Below are positions 9,073-18,669 of a stretch of DNA of 64,000 nucleotides, piece by piece (positions within the stretch are counted from its first letter, which is position 1; each line of letters starts with the position of its first letter). The DNA comes from Verrucosispora sp. NA02020 (GTDB lineage Bacteria > Actinomycetota > Actinomycetes > Mycobacteriales > Micromonosporaceae), in contig NZ_CP054923.1 in assembly GCF_013364215.1 (NCBI RefSeq), positions 5,270,001 through 5,334,000 of the forward strand. The letters run 5' to 3'. The position numbers and the translations under genes are program-made. The notes below the pieces were generated by a model. The model was not told where the DNA came from, searched no databases, and worked only from the letters and a program-made list of their open reading frames with translations.

Positions 9073-10067
9073 CAGGTGATCGGGTCTGGCAGTCCGGCGG
9101 CCAACCGCCGTCGCCAAGTGCCTCGCCCGAACGTCCATGCAGGAAGTTCGATTAGCGGCAGCCCGTTCTCCCGATAAAGCCTGGTCTTGCGCTCGCGGCG
9201 GGCGTCGTAGGTCGCAGAGCCTTCCACCCCCCAAACCTCGACGTAGATGCCAGCAACCAGGAAGTCGGCGGCGTAACGGCGATCACCTGGCAGGCGCGGC
9301 TCGACTTCATGCGCGTACCCATGTTCGGTGAGCCAGTCATCGACTCGCTGTTCGTAAACCGAACGGGCAAGGTGCCCGTCCGCACATTCCCATCGGCGAC
9401 CGCCCTGCCAGCCGTTGCGCCGCAGCTTGATGCCGTACTCCCGGCATCGCTGTCCAATCGTTCCTGAGCTAACCCCGAACTCTGCGGCGATGCTGCTGGT
9501 GGACTCACCTTCGGCGTATCGACGTTCAAGTTCGTCGGGGCCAGGCAGGTGGACATGCTGACCGCGCCGTCGGGTCTGCCATACGGTCGGCTTGGCGATG
9601 CCGTGTGCGGCAAGCCAGTGGCCGACTGCGCTGTAGGTGACGCCGTACCGTTCCGCGATCTTCCGGTAGCCGAGATGTTCGACGTAAACGAAGCGATACA
9701 GCTCGTCCCGGCTCGGCGCTTCGATCCCACGGTAGGCGAGCCCTTGACCGGGCGCGCGGAGTTCGATGCCGTGGGCCTTAAGCCAGCGTCCTACAGTTAT
9801 GCGCTGCACTCCGTACTGAGCGGCGATCTGTCGGGTAGTCAGATCCTGGTCAATGTAAAGTCTTCGGAGTTCGGATGCCCCCGGCGCTTCACCCTTGAAG
9901 TTCCGGCGAACAGGTCGCCGCTCGATGCCGTACTCCTTGAGCCAGTTGGAAACAGAAGTTCGGCAGACTCCTATTTGCGCCGCGATGCGTGTTGCCGACA
10001 TTCGCTGGTCGACGTAGAGCGCTCGCAGTTGAGCAGCGTTCGGCCTGTTGGGAGTCAGTGGCGGCAT
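9069..10067 (-). CDS. Antisense endonuclease with four HTH modules (homing-type)
   Basis: 332 residues. Residues about 1-195 contain four repeats of a 45-residue helix-turn-helix unit; the repeated cores are ATRIAAQIGVCRTSVSNWLKEYGI, split here as separate similar units such as TRQIAAQYGVQRITVGRWLK, YRKIAERYGVTYSAVGHWLA and TSSIAAEFGVSSGTIGQRCR. About 225-320 is a PD-(D/E)XK/Vsr-like nuclease: YEQRVDDWL, then RYAADFLVAGIYVEVWG with candidate Asp and Glu, then a basic helix. It is inserted on the opposite strand of the structural operon and has lower GC than its neighbours. A free-standing homing endonuclease is the best reading; specific motif assignment is tentative. Confidence 0.75.
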   Translation of the reverse strand: MPPLTPNRPNAAQLRALYVDQRMSATRIAAQIGVCRTSVSNWLKEYGIERRPVRRNFKGEAPGASELRRLYIDQDLTTRQIAAQYGVQRITVGRWLKAHGIELRAPGQGLAYRGIEAPSRDELYRFVYVEHLGYRKIAERYGVTYSAVGHWLAAHGIAKPTVWQTRRRGQHVHLPGPDELERRYAEGESTSSIAAEFGVSSGTIGQRCREYGIKLRRNGWQGGRRWECADGHLARSVYEQRVDDWLTEHGYAHEVEPRLPGDRRYAADFLVAGIYVEVWGVEGSATYDARRERKTRLYRENGLPLIELPAWTFGRGTWRRRLAAGLPDPITC

Positions 10068-10184
10068 GACCTAATTGTATGTCGACTTTGGCACGAGAAG
10101 AATGTGCTAATCGTCTCGGCGTCTTTCCGCTTACTAAAGGAATAAGCAACCGCTCGACTAGCTGACCGGTCCGGGGGTGGTCTG

Positions 10185-10634
10185 GTGACTGCCCCCTCCG
10201 TTGAACCGTCCGTCGACCATGCGGAAGCCATCGAGGCGATGCTGCGCGCCGGCACCGCGCACGAGGTCCACATGGGTGCGCCTGAGGTGCCGGACGACGA
10301 ACTCACCTACCCGCACTACATCGTGTGGCCACCCCCGGCGACGCCAGGGTTGCAGCGGCTTGCCGGTGACGGCGGGGATGTGTGGACCCGCACCCAGATC
10401 ACCTGCGTCGCCCTCACACCCCTGGACGTGATCGGCGCCGCCGACCGTGCCCGCCGTGCCCTGCACCGCCGACGGCCCACCATCGCCGGCCGCCTGTGCG
10501 GCGACATCGAGCAAGACCCCGAAGCGTCCGTCGCCCCACCGGTACCGGATCCGACACCACGGTCCACCGATGGCCGGCAGGTGTACACGACCGCCCTGCT
10601 TTTCCTGCTGCACAGCAGCCCGCTCACTCTCTGA
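10185..10634 (+). CDS. Probable tail terminator protein
   Basis: 149 residues, GTG start with GGGGGT upstream. It has an N-terminal helix (HAEAIEAMLRAGTA), a central DELTYPHYIVWPPP segment and QITCVALTPLDVIGAADRARRAL. This organisation matches tail terminator (gpU-like) proteins of actinophages. It lies between tail completion and tail tube genes, as expected. Confidence 0.65.
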   Translation: MTAPSVEPSVDHAEAIEAMLRAGTAHEVHMGAPEVPDDELTYPHYIVWPPPATPGLQRLAGDGGDVWTRTQITCVALTPLDVIGAADRARRALHRRRPTIAGRLCGDIEQDPEASVAPPVPDPTPRSTDGRQVYTTALLFLLHSSPLTL

Positions 10635-10647
10635 GGAAGGAATCACC

Positions 10648-10965
10648 GTGCCCGAGAACGATCGTCTCGGCGGGGGTCGGCGGGCAGCCCGCACCACCCC
10701 CAACCGGACCCCGTACGTGTGGGTGGAAGACGACTCCACCGGCCACCGGTACGACGTGCTGGAAACCGCGCTGCGGCCCGGCATGACCCCGGTGGAGGGC
10801 TACGACAAGAACTACACCGGCCGTCCACGCCACCCCAAGCACCGCACCGACCTGTCGGGTCAGAACAGTCGGGCTGCCGGTGTGACCACCGCCGGTGACA
10901 CCGACGCCGACACGCCTGCCGCCGACGCCCCCACCAAGACCAGTCCGAAGGGGGCGCAGCGATGA
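10648..10965 (+). CDS. Small conserved-type protein before the tail tube gene
   Basis: 105 residues, GTG start after GAGGAAGG. Residues 20-75 look structured (TPYVWVEDDSTGHRYDVLE, then PVEGYDKNYTG) and the C-terminus is a flexible Asp/Ala/Thr tail. Overlaps the tail tube start by 4 bases. No function recognised; the position suggests a tail assembly accessory. Confidence 0.65.
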   Translation: MPENDRLGGGRRAARTTPNRTPYVWVEDDSTGHRYDVLETALRPGMTPVEGYDKNYTGRPRHPKHRTDLSGQNSRAAGVTTAGDTDADTPAADAPTKTSPKGAQR

Positions 10966-11474
10966 CGCAGCCCATGCCGACGGCGGTGACCACCAACGGC
11001 ACCGTCGCAGTCAAGATCGTGCAGGCGATTGCGGCCCCTGCCGCGCCGGTCGTCACCGAAGTCAACGCGGTCAGCTCGGTCGACCTGTCGTGCTACCTGA
11101 CCGGCGACGGCTACGCCGCCGAAACGTCGGAGAACACGGTAGAGGATCCGCGCCTGTGCTCGAAGCAGATCTTCGAGGCGCGCGGCGACTTCACCGACAC
11201 GCTGGAAATCACGTACGTGTTCAACCCGGCCAGCCCGACCGACGACGGCGCCCGCCTCGCCCTACCGCCGGGTACTGCCGCGTTCCTGGTGACCCGCTGG
11301 GCGGTCGACTCCGAGGACGCGTTCGCCGCCTCGGATCTGGTGGATGTGATCCCGTTCGAGGCTGGCATCCAGCGCAAGCAGGCCCCAACCCGCAACGGGG
11401 TGCACCGCATCACCCAGAAGCTGTTCATCACGGGCCCGGTGCAGCGGGACGTCGCAATCGTGGGCGGCGGCTGA
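10962..11474 (+). CDS. Major tail (tube) protein
   Basis: 170 residues. Beta-rich with a Cys-containing VEDPRLCSKQIFEARG segment and LEITYVFNPASPTDDGARLAL, fitting actinophage tail tube proteins. It is followed by the frameshifted chaperone pair and tape measure, the invariant order in long-tailed phages. Confidence 0.8.
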   Translation: MTQPMPTAVTTNGTVAVKIVQAIAAPAAPVVTEVNAVSSVDLSCYLTGDGYAAETSENTVEDPRLCSKQIFEARGDFTDTLEITYVFNPASPTDDGARLALPPGTAAFLVTRWAVDSEDAFAASDLVDVIPFEAGIQRKQAPTRNGVHRITQKLFITGPVQRDVAIVGGG

Positions 11475-11572
11475 TCCGGCCTCTTCTGCCTTCTTCCTTC
11501 TGATTGGGGGCGGGCCGGTTCGTGCCGGGTGTCACGGCTGGTCCGCCCCCACCTACTTGCTGGGGAGCAAAC

Positions 11573-12139
11573 ATGGATTTCGATCTGCTGTTGGATGAGG
11601 CGTCGCCGCGTGAAACGGTGGTGCCGCTCTGCCTGAACGGGAAGCTGCGCGCCGAGTATGAGGCGGTGAAGGCCCGCATCGACGAACGTGCGGCAAACGC
11701 CGACGACGGCGGCGGCGGCGGATTGGACGGCGACGACCGGATGGCGAGCCGCACGGCGAAGCCGGAGCCGGACCTGGAACAGCCGGTGCTGGACGATCTG
11801 GTCGAGAAGATGCGCGCCCACACCGTCCCGTTCAAGCTGCGCGCGTTGGGCCGTCAGGAGTGGGCCGACCTGTTCTCGAAGTATCCGCCGCGCGAGGACC
11901 GCCAGACCGGCAAGCGCGACCCCCGCGACACGATGGGCGTCAACGCCACCGACTTCTTTCCCGCACTGGTGCGGGCGTCGGTGTTCGAGCCGGCGATGAC
12001 GCCGGAGCGGTGGGTGAAGCTCGACAAGGTTCTGTCCGACGCCCAGTTCGACAAGCTGGCGACGGCTGCGTGGCTGCTAAACCGGGTGGAGGAGGATGTC
12101 CCTTTCTCGCTGAGCGGATCGCCCGCCACCCCGACCTGA
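11573..12139 (+). CDS. Tail assembly chaperone, short form (gpG-like)
   Basis: 188 residues, ATG behind GGGGAGC. Segments VPFKLRALGRQEWADLFSKYPP and FFPALVRASVFEPAMTPERW are typical of actinophage tail chaperones. The final codons contain the slippery heptamer CCCTTTC at 12100, so a fraction of ribosomes should shift -1 and make the long form. Confidence 0.8.
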   Translation: MDFDLLLDEASPRETVVPLCLNGKLRAEYEAVKARIDERAANADDGGGGGLDGDDRMASRTAKPEPDLEQPVLDDLVEKMRAHTVPFKLRALGRQEWADLFSKYPPREDRQTGKRDPRDTMGVNATDFFPALVRASVFEPAMTPERWVKLDKVLSDAQFDKLATAAWLLNRVEEDVPFSLSGSPATPT

Positions 12140-12573
12140 GGCGGAAGCTGACCGCTGCCCGCGCCTTGGGTGTGTCGTTGCGGAGGTTCGACGGCTGGGA
12201 GCCTGCCGAATGGACTGAGGTCGTCGCTTGGGATGAGCAGGGGCGCCCGAGCCGGTGGGTGACGCGTCGGGAGCCCGAGTGGGATGCGCGGGAACGCGCG
12301 TGGATGCTCGCCCTGGACTGGCACGAGTCCAGCCTGTGCCGCAAGTGCAGCCAGCCGCTCGCCGAGTGCACCGATCCGGCGAACGACCCCGACAACCCGG
12401 CCAGCGAGCGCATGTACATCGCTGAGCCGCCGACTGAGTGTTTCGCCTGCAAGGTGTTGACGCGGGCGGACGAGAAGTGGCACAAGGATTCGCCTGACTC
12501 GTCCCCGTATGTGATCCATACGGCGGCGTTGGTGGATCGGCCGCCGCGACGGAGACCAGCACTGAGGGGGTGA
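11573..12573 (+). CDS. Tail assembly chaperone, long frameshifted form (gpGT-like)
   Basis: Made by -1 frameshift at 12100-12106, joining EEDVPF to LAERIARHPDLRRKLT in the overlapping frame, which then runs 150-odd residues to 12573. The extension has two Cys pairs (CRKC and CFAC) plus single Cys residues, suggesting zinc binding. The long form normally bridges tail tube protein and tape measure. The gene arrangement and heptamer are seen; frameshift efficiency is unknown. Confidence 0.75.
12100..12106 (+). other. -1 programmed frameshift site CCCTTTC
   Basis: Read as C CCT TTC in the short frame, this exactly matches X XXY YYZ. Slipping back one base re-pairs CCC and TTT and opens the downstream frame without a stop until 12573. 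Confidence 0.75.
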
Positions 12574-12579
12574 CCCCTC

Positions 12580-15500
12580 GTGGCGGACCGCACTGTGTCT
12601 GTGCGTTTGCGGCTGATGGTCCGCGACTACACGTCGAGCGCGACCGAGGCGGAGCGGGCAACCCGCCGCCTGCGGGACTCGCAGGAAGCCCTCGGCAACA
12701 CGTCGAAGCGGACCGCCGCCGACATGACGAAGGCCGCGAACGCTGCCTCCGACTACGGGCGGAAGGCGTCCACTGGTCTGCTGCTGGTGGCTGGCGGCGC
12801 TGCGGCGGCCGGCGGCTCGTTGAAGTTGCTGCCTCCACTGCTGGCGGCGACGGCGACGGGCGCGAGTGTCCTGCCGGGCATGCTGACCGGGGTTGCCGCG
12901 TCGCTGGGCACCCTCAAGGTGGCGACGCTGGGTGTCGGCGACGCACTGGACGAGATCTTCGACAACGACGACCCGTTCGGCAGGTTGGCGCCGTCGGCTC
13001 GCGCTCTCGTCAACGAGATGGGCCGGTTGAAGCCGGAACTTCTGGCGTTTCAGCAGTCGATCCAGGATGCGGCCCTCGGCAGCGCGGCGGGCAACTTCAA
13101 CCGCCTCGCGACCACTACGCTGCCGCGCCTCACCACCGAGGCTGTCATTCTCGGCAGGGCGTGGGACCGCACGTGGACTGCCCTCACCGACGCCGCCACG
13201 GACACCACGTTCCTTGACGGCGTGTCGGTGGCGTCTCAGTCGACGGCCCGGTTCATGGACCAGTTGGCGGTGCGGACGCAGGCCCTGGCCCGGTCGTGGG
13301 CGATCCTGATGATGTCGGCGGATCCGCTGGTGCGGATGGTCGGCGACCGGCTTGCCGGCTCCATCGACCGGATGAACGCCGCCGCGCAGAAGGCGCGGCA
13401 GACCGGCAGCCTGGACGAGTTCTTCCGCACCGGGGTCGAGTCCGGTGGGGCGCTGCTGTCGATCGTCGGCGACATTTTGGCCATCACCGGCCAGGTCGTT
13501 GGTGCTGTCAACCGGCAGTCGGCGTCGATCACCGATGCGGCATCGACGCTTGACGCCTACATCAAGTCGGGCCGATCGGCCGCTGACGTTGCCGGCATCG
13601 TGGACACGCTGACCGCCGCCTACGAGGGCATGGCCGACGTGCTGGGCCCGCTCGGCACGATCGCCCGTGACGCGCTCGCCGACCCGGCCACCCGTGACGG
13701 CTTGGCGACGATGTTCGACATTCTCGCCGCCGGTTCGCAGGCACTGAGGGTCGTGTTCGACCTGTTCCAGGCGCTGCCGGACGGTGTGCAGTCGACGGTG
13801 ATCGCCGCCGTCGCGCTCGGTGCGGTGGTGCAGAAGACGACGACTGCCGTTGCAGCGCTCGGTGTGGCAGCGACCGGCACTGCTGCCAAGCTGACGGCCC
13901 TCGGCGGGGCGGGTGCGACCGCCGGCCGTGGCCTGACCGGGCTCGCTGCCGTCGCCGGACGCGCCATGACGGTGCTTCTGGCGCTACAGCTCGCCGGTAT
14001 CGTGTTCGAGCAGTTCGAGCCCGCCGCCGCCAACGTGGACCGGCTCACCGACTCGGTGAAGCGGTTTGTGGAAACCGGCCAGGTGGGTGGCGAACTTACC
14101 CGCGTGTTCGGCGAGAACCTGGACGGCCTGAGCAAGGCTGCTGGTGCTGCCGGTGACGGTTTCATCGCCAAGACTGGTCGCGCGATTGAGTCGCTGATTC
14201 CGCCGGTCAAGAGCCTGAACGAGATTTTCCAGGGTGGTTCGTTCCTGGGGTCGGTGGAGCGGTTCCGGGCGCTGGACGCGTCGATGTCCGGCTACGCGCG
14301 CACCACCAACGACACGGCTGGTGTGACGGCTGCGTGGCAGAAGGTGTTAGCGGAGTCAGGTCGGTCGACGGCCGAGCTGGCGGAGCTGCTGCCGTCCACG
14401 TGGTCGGAGTTGCAGCGGTTGCAGAACGCGGCCCACAACGGGGCCGGATCGGTAGCTGAGCTGGACCGGCGCACGAAGCTGCTGTCGGGCGGGCTGCGCG
14501 AGGCGGTCCGCAACGGACGTGACCTTATCGGCATTTTCAACGAACTCAACGGTGCCGCGATTGACGCCGCCGAGTCGGAGATTCGGGCCGAAGATGCCGT
14601 CGACCGGCTCACCGAGGCGTTGAAGCGCAACGGGAAGGCACTCAACAAGCGCGGCACCGACTTTGACGTGACGAACGCGAAGGGTCGGGAGAACAAGCAG
14701 CTCACGATCGACCTGTTGCGGATCGGCGCGGAGCACGCTGCCAACGTTCACGAGCAGACCGGCTCAGTGGAGGCGGGCAGTAAGGCTTGGGAAAAGTACT
14801 CGGGTCAACTTCGGAAGGTGCTCGGCGATCAGAAGCTGACCACCGCGCAGATTGACTCCCTCATCGCCAAGTACGGGGAGATGCCCGACTTCAAGGCAAC
14901 GGAGATCGCCACACCTGGGCTCCCTGCCGCCACCAGCGGTGTTCAGCAGTTCCATGAGGCGTTCAAAGCCATCCCGCCCAGCAAGACGGTGCCGTTCTTT
15001 GCGACGACCAGCGAGGCTGAGGCCGCTGTGCGTGTGTTGAAGTCCCGCATCGACGCTCTCAAGAGCAAACACATCTATGTGACGGGTACGGTCAAGTGGA
15101 CGACCAGCGGGGATCTGCGGGTTCCGGGTGGGCGCGTGCTGCGCGGCAACAACCGGCATGGCGGGGTGTGGACGCCGACTGCGATGGCGGACGGCGGTGT
15201 CATGAAGGCCGGCATCTACCCGGCCAGCAACCCGCCGCTGATGCAGTTCGCAGAGCCGGAGACCGGTGGCGAGGCGTACATCCCCCGTCGCGGTGACCGT
15301 CGCCGTAACCTGTCGATCCTGAGCGAAGCGGCGGCGTGGAACAACGCGGCTGTGGTGCCGATGGCGGCCGGTGGGGTCATGTCGGCGACGAAGGCGGCGT
15401 CTGGCGGTCTGGTGTCGATTGGCCCGCCGGCCACGGCACCGCGCGAGCGTGGCAGCCGGTTGGACACGATCGACACGTACATCCGCGCCCGGGATGCCGT

Positions 15501-16467
15501 GGTCGACCTGAACAAGAGCCTCAAGGAGAATGGGCGCAGCTTCTCGCTGTCGACGGCGAAGGGTCGGGAGAACCGGTCGGCACTGTCGTCGGCGATCAAA
15601 GCGGCGCAGGCTGCGGCCGAGGCCAAGTACGCGGAGACGGGCAGCATCACGAAGGCGAACGCCGCCTACGACAACCACATCAAACGGCTGCGGGCGACGC
15701 TGCGTCAGCAGGGCGTGAACGCGGCGACGATCAAGAAGCTGATGGCGTCCATGTCGCAGCGGCCCAGCTACGACGTGCCGGGCAAGAGCCTCCCGTCGTC
15801 GGAGAAGAACATCGCCGCGATGGAAGGCCGGATCGCCGCCGAAGAGTCCTTGGCGAAGCTGGCCGACCATTTCAGCCTGGTGAAGCCGACGTTGGACATC
15901 AAGGACGAGGTGGGGCGAGAGAACCTGACCGAACTGTTCGGGTTCTTGAAGTCGGCCGAGCGGGCGGCGCAGGCGGTGCTGGAACAGACCGGCAACAAGA
16001 AGACCGCCACCGCCGTCTACGAGCAGTACGTCGCGCAACTGCGGCAGGTGCTCGCGCAGTCGGGGATGCCGAAGGCTCAAATCGACGGCCTGCTCAAGCA
16101 GTACGGCAAGATCGTCCTCACGCCCAACCTGCTCGGTGGGGTGTACGGGCCGGGCGGAATACCGACCAAGCTGACGCAGGGCGGCATCTATGCCGGGGCG
16201 CGCACCATGTACGCGTTCGCCGAGCCCAGCACCGGCGGGGAACTGTTCCTGCCCCGGCTCGGCCCCCAGCGTCGGGCCGAGGATCTGCTGCGTATCGGGG
16301 CCGGCTGGTACGGCGGCCGGTATGTGCCGTCGGCGAGAGGTGATGTGAGCACCACCCACACCAGCACCCTCAACGTGTACGGCGGGGACCGGCGGATGAC
16401 CCTGTCGGACTACCAGACGCTGCAACGTCAGGCTGACGCTCGGGCACGCACCGGCCGCAAGGGCTAA
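12580..16467 (+). CDS. Tape measure protein
   Basis: 1295 residues, the longest gene, GTG start. Residues 1-500 have TATQ-like helices and Ala/Gly hydrophobic stretches typical of tape measure proteins; about 395-470 are strongly hydrophobic. The C-terminal half has three divergent copies of a roughly 100-residue helical unit (marked by TNAKGREN, STAKGREN and DEVGREN at about residues 685, 985 and 1108) and two copies of a glycine-rich FAEP-x-TGGE module (about 890 and 1210). Tape measure proteins set tail length and help DNA entry. Confidence 0.9.
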   Translation: MADRTVSVRLRLMVRDYTSSATEAERATRRLRDSQEALGNTSKRTAADMTKAANAASDYGRKASTGLLLVAGGAAAAGGSLKLLPPLLAATATGASVLPGMLTGVAASLGTLKVATLGVGDALDEIFDNDDPFGRLAPSARALVNEMGRLKPELLAFQQSIQDAALGSAAGNFNRLATTTLPRLTTEAVILGRAWDRTWTALTDAATDTTFLDGVSVASQSTARFMDQLAVRTQALARSWAILMMSADPLVRMVGDRLAGSIDRMNAAAQKARQTGSLDEFFRTGVESGGALLSIVGDILAITGQVVGAVNRQSASITDAASTLDAYIKSGRSAADVAGIVDTLTAAYEGMADVLGPLGTIARDALADPATRDGLATMFDILAAGSQALRVVFDLFQALPDGVQSTVIAAVALGAVVQKTTTAVAALGVAATGTAAKLTALGGAGATAGRGLTGLAAVAGRAMTVLLALQLAGIVFEQFEPAAANVDRLTDSVKRFVETGQVGGELTRVFGENLDGLSKAAGAAGDGFIAKTGRAIESLIPPVKSLNEIFQGGSFLGSVERFRALDASMSGYARTTNDTAGVTAAWQKVLAESGRSTAELAELLPSTWSELQRLQNAAHNGAGSVAELDRRTKLLSGGLREAVRNGRDLIGIFNELNGAAIDAAESEIRAEDAVDRLTEALKRNGKALNKRGTDFDVTNAKGRENKQLTIDLLRIGAEHAANVHEQTGSVEAGSKAWEKYSGQLRKVLGDQKLTTAQIDSLIAKYGEMPDFKATEIATPGLPAATSGVQQFHEAFKAIPPSKTVPFFATTSEAEAAVRVLKSRIDALKSKHIYVTGTVKWTTSGDLRVPGGRVLRGNNRHGGVWTPTAMADGGVMKAGIYPASNPPLMQFAEPETGGEAYIPRRGDRRRNLSILSEAAAWNNAAVVPMAAGGVMSATKAASGGLVSIGPPATAPRERGSRLDTIDTYIRARDAVVDLNKSLKENGRSFSLSTAKGRENRSALSSAIKAAQAAAEAKYAETGSITKANAAYDNHIKRLRATLRQQGVNAATIKKLMASMSQRPSYDVPGKSLPSSEKNIAAMEGRIAAEESLAKLADHFSLVKPTLDIKDEVGRENLTELFGFLKSAERAAQAVLEQTGNKKTATAVYEQYVAQLRQVLAQSGMPKAQIDGLLKQYGKIVLTPNLLGGVYGPGGIPTKLTQGGIYAGARTMYAFAEPSTGGELFLPRLGPQRRAEDLLRIGAGWYGGRYVPSARGDVSTTHTSTLNVYGGDRRMTLSDYQTLQRQADARARTGRKG

Positions 16468-16517
16468 CTACAGCCCGACCGTCTGCCCGCTCCGATTGGT
16501 GAGGGTGGTGGTGGCGG

Positions 16518-17468
16518 ATGCCGTTGTACACCGGCGCAACCACCACCACCCCACCTGTCATCACCCCACCAACCCCACCACCGGTCGTTATCCCACCCGA
16601 GGTGATCGATCCGGGCGAGTATCTGCCGATCTGGATAGATCCCGACGGGGTGGAGTGGGAACTGAACGCTCCCGGCCGTGACTTCTTCACCATGAACGCC
16701 GTCAGCGGCTACGGCATCACGCCCGTCAACCTGATCACCCGGCCGGATCCTCGCGGCGGCGTCACCGTCATCGGTGTCCGCTCGCAGCAGCGAACCCTGG
16801 TCTGGCCGGTGCGGGTGCGGGGCCGCACCCACATGGAGTTCCAGACCAGGTGGAGGCAGGTCGCGGCGGCGTTCGCGCTCACCAGACGGAAAGGGCCGGG
16901 ACTGTTTCGGCTGCGCCGGCCGGACGGCACCTCCCGCGAAGTCCTCGCCTACTACCAGTCAGGGTGGGACGGCGAACCGGGCCAAGGGCACACCTACGAC
17001 ACACCGACGTTGACGCTGCTGTGCCCGGACGGATTTTGGCGCGACAGCCAGCCGATCACCCTGGAACGCACCACCGGCGAGGTCGGCGACTTCTTCGACC
17101 CATACCCGAACATCTCGTCCGGTGACGTCATCGGCGCCACCCAGATGTTCAACCCGGGCGAAGTGGAGGCATGGCCCACGTGGCGCCTCGACGGGCCGGC
17201 AACCCAACTGGTGGCGGTCAACCACACGACCACCCGCACCTTCACCGTCAACACATCCCTGTCAACGGGTGAGTATCTGACGATCACCACCCGTCCGGGG
17301 CGCGTCACAAACCATCTGGGGGCGACGGTCAACGGGGCTTTGGTGCGGCCCGGGTCGACGTTGTGGCGGTTGGAGCCGGGGGTGAACGACGTGGAGTTCA
17401 CGGTCTCGGGTTCCACCACCAACACGAAGATCAGCATGTCGTTCTATCCGCGCTACGAGACGGCCTGA
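16518..17468 (+). CDS. Distal tail (Dit-like) protein
   Basis: 316 residues, ATG 16518. After a Pro/Thr-rich N-terminus comes the Dit-type sequence (LPIWIDPDGVEWELN, then VIGVRSQQRTLVWPVRVRG) and a late galectin-like beta half (WPTWRLDGPAT). Directly follows the tape measure, the standard place for the hub protein. Confidence 0.8.
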   Translation: MPLYTGATTTTPPVITPPTPPPVVIPPEVIDPGEYLPIWIDPDGVEWELNAPGRDFFTMNAVSGYGITPVNLITRPDPRGGVTVIGVRSQQRTLVWPVRVRGRTHMEFQTRWRQVAAAFALTRRKGPGLFRLRRPDGTSREVLAYYQSGWDGEPGQGHTYDTPTLTLLCPDGFWRDSQPITLERTTGEVGDFFDPYPNISSGDVIGATQMFNPGEVEAWPTWRLDGPATQLVAVNHTTTRTFTVNTSLSTGEYLTITTRPGRVTNHLGATVNGALVRPGSTLWRLEPGVNDVEFTVSGSTTNTKISMSFYPRYETA

Positions 17469-17469
17469 C

Positions 17470-18657
17470 GTGGGCGTCCACGGTCCCGCCCCGGTAGAAG
17501 CCCAGTACACCATCTGGATCAGTGACCACAATCTGGCGCCGATCTCACAGCAGGTGGACGACTGGTCGTCGATCTCGTTGACGCTGCGATTCAACGAGGT
17601 GTCCAGTGGCGAGTTCACAGCCCCCGCCCATCCCGAGCTGGTGGCGGCGGCCCGAACACCCATGGCGCGGGTCGTGGTGGAACGCAACGGCGAAATCCTG
17701 CTGGCAGGGCCGATCGAGTACACGCCCCTCAAATACGACGCCGAAACGCACGGCTACGACGGGCACGGAGACATCACAGTCCGGTGGGCCGACGACCTGG
17801 CGTTGATTGCCGGCCGGATCAGCTACCCCAACCCGACGCTGGCGGCCACCGCCCAGGACGTCGCGAAGTGGACGCAGACGGGCACCCCTGAGGTGCTGAT
17901 GCGTGCCCTGGTCGACAGCAACGGCGGGCCGGGCGCACTGTCCGATCGACGTATCCCCTGTCTGGTGCTGGGCGCCAGCGCGGGCATCACCGGCAGCGTC
18001 ACATGGTCGACCCGGTTCCAGCCGGTCACCGACGACCTACGCGGCATTGCCGCCATCGCCCCCACCCGGGTCGGGTTCCGCACCCAGCAGGTCGACGGCG
18101 ACATCGAGTTTCAGGTGTTCACCCCCACCGACCGCACCGGGTCGATCTGGTTCTCCCGCAGCATGGGCAACCTTGTGTCGCTCGACCACGAACCTGAGGC
18201 GCCGAAAACAACGGTCGGCATCGGCGGCGGCAAGGACGCCGGAGTGAACCGGCTCATCATCGAACGCGGCACACCGGGTGACTGGTGGCGGCTTGAAACG
18301 TTCGTGGATGGGGCGGGCGCCGACAACCTGACCGAGTTGCAGGCGATGACCGATGAGGAAATCGCCAACAACGCGGAGGTGCAGCGGCTCGCAGTTGTTG
18401 CCGCCGACGTGGACGGTCAGCGCTTCGGCGACTACCAACTGGGTGACGTGGTGGCGGTGGAGGCCGCGCCAGGTCAGCCGGATGTGCCGGACATTGTGTC
18501 GGCTGTCGAAATTGAGGTTGATCCCGGTGACGGGGAAACGATCCGGCCGATCATCGGCGTCAACTCCGCCCAGATGCTGAACCCTGCCGCTGCGGTGCAG
18601 CGCGACATTCTGCGCGCCCTGTCGCGGCGTGGCGCTTTCGTCGAAATCCCCTTGTAG
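17470..18657 (+). CDS. Gp37-like (ReqiPepy6 type) baseplate/minor tail protein
   Basis: 395 residues, GTG one base after the previous stop. WISDHNLAPISQQVDDW, a LTLRFNEVSSGEFTAP segment and the late KTTVGIGGGKDAGVNRL region match the Siphovirus ReqiPepy6 Gp37-like family, a tail-tip component that pairs with the distal tail protein. Confidence 0.8.
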   Translation: MGVHGPAPVEAQYTIWISDHNLAPISQQVDDWSSISLTLRFNEVSSGEFTAPAHPELVAAARTPMARVVVERNGEILLAGPIEYTPLKYDAETHGYDGHGDITVRWADDLALIAGRISYPNPTLAATAQDVAKWTQTGTPEVLMRALVDSNGGPGALSDRRIPCLVLGASAGITGSVTWSTRFQPVTDDLRGIAAIAPTRVGFRTQQVDGDIEFQVFTPTDRTGSIWFSRSMGNLVSLDHEPEAPKTTVGIGGGKDAGVNRLIIERGTPGDWWRLETFVDGAGADNLTELQAMTDEEIANNAEVQRLAVVAADVDGQRFGDYQLGDVVAVEAAPGQPDVPDIVSAVEIEVDPGDGETIRPIIGVNSAQMLNPAAAVQRDILRALSRRGAFVEIPL

Positions 18658-18669
18658 AGGAGGTGACGT

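Noticed and set aside
14764..16425. Minus-strand open frame of 553 codons opposite the tape measure gene
   Set aside because: Shadow of the tape measure gene with skewed Arg/His composition; no start signals.
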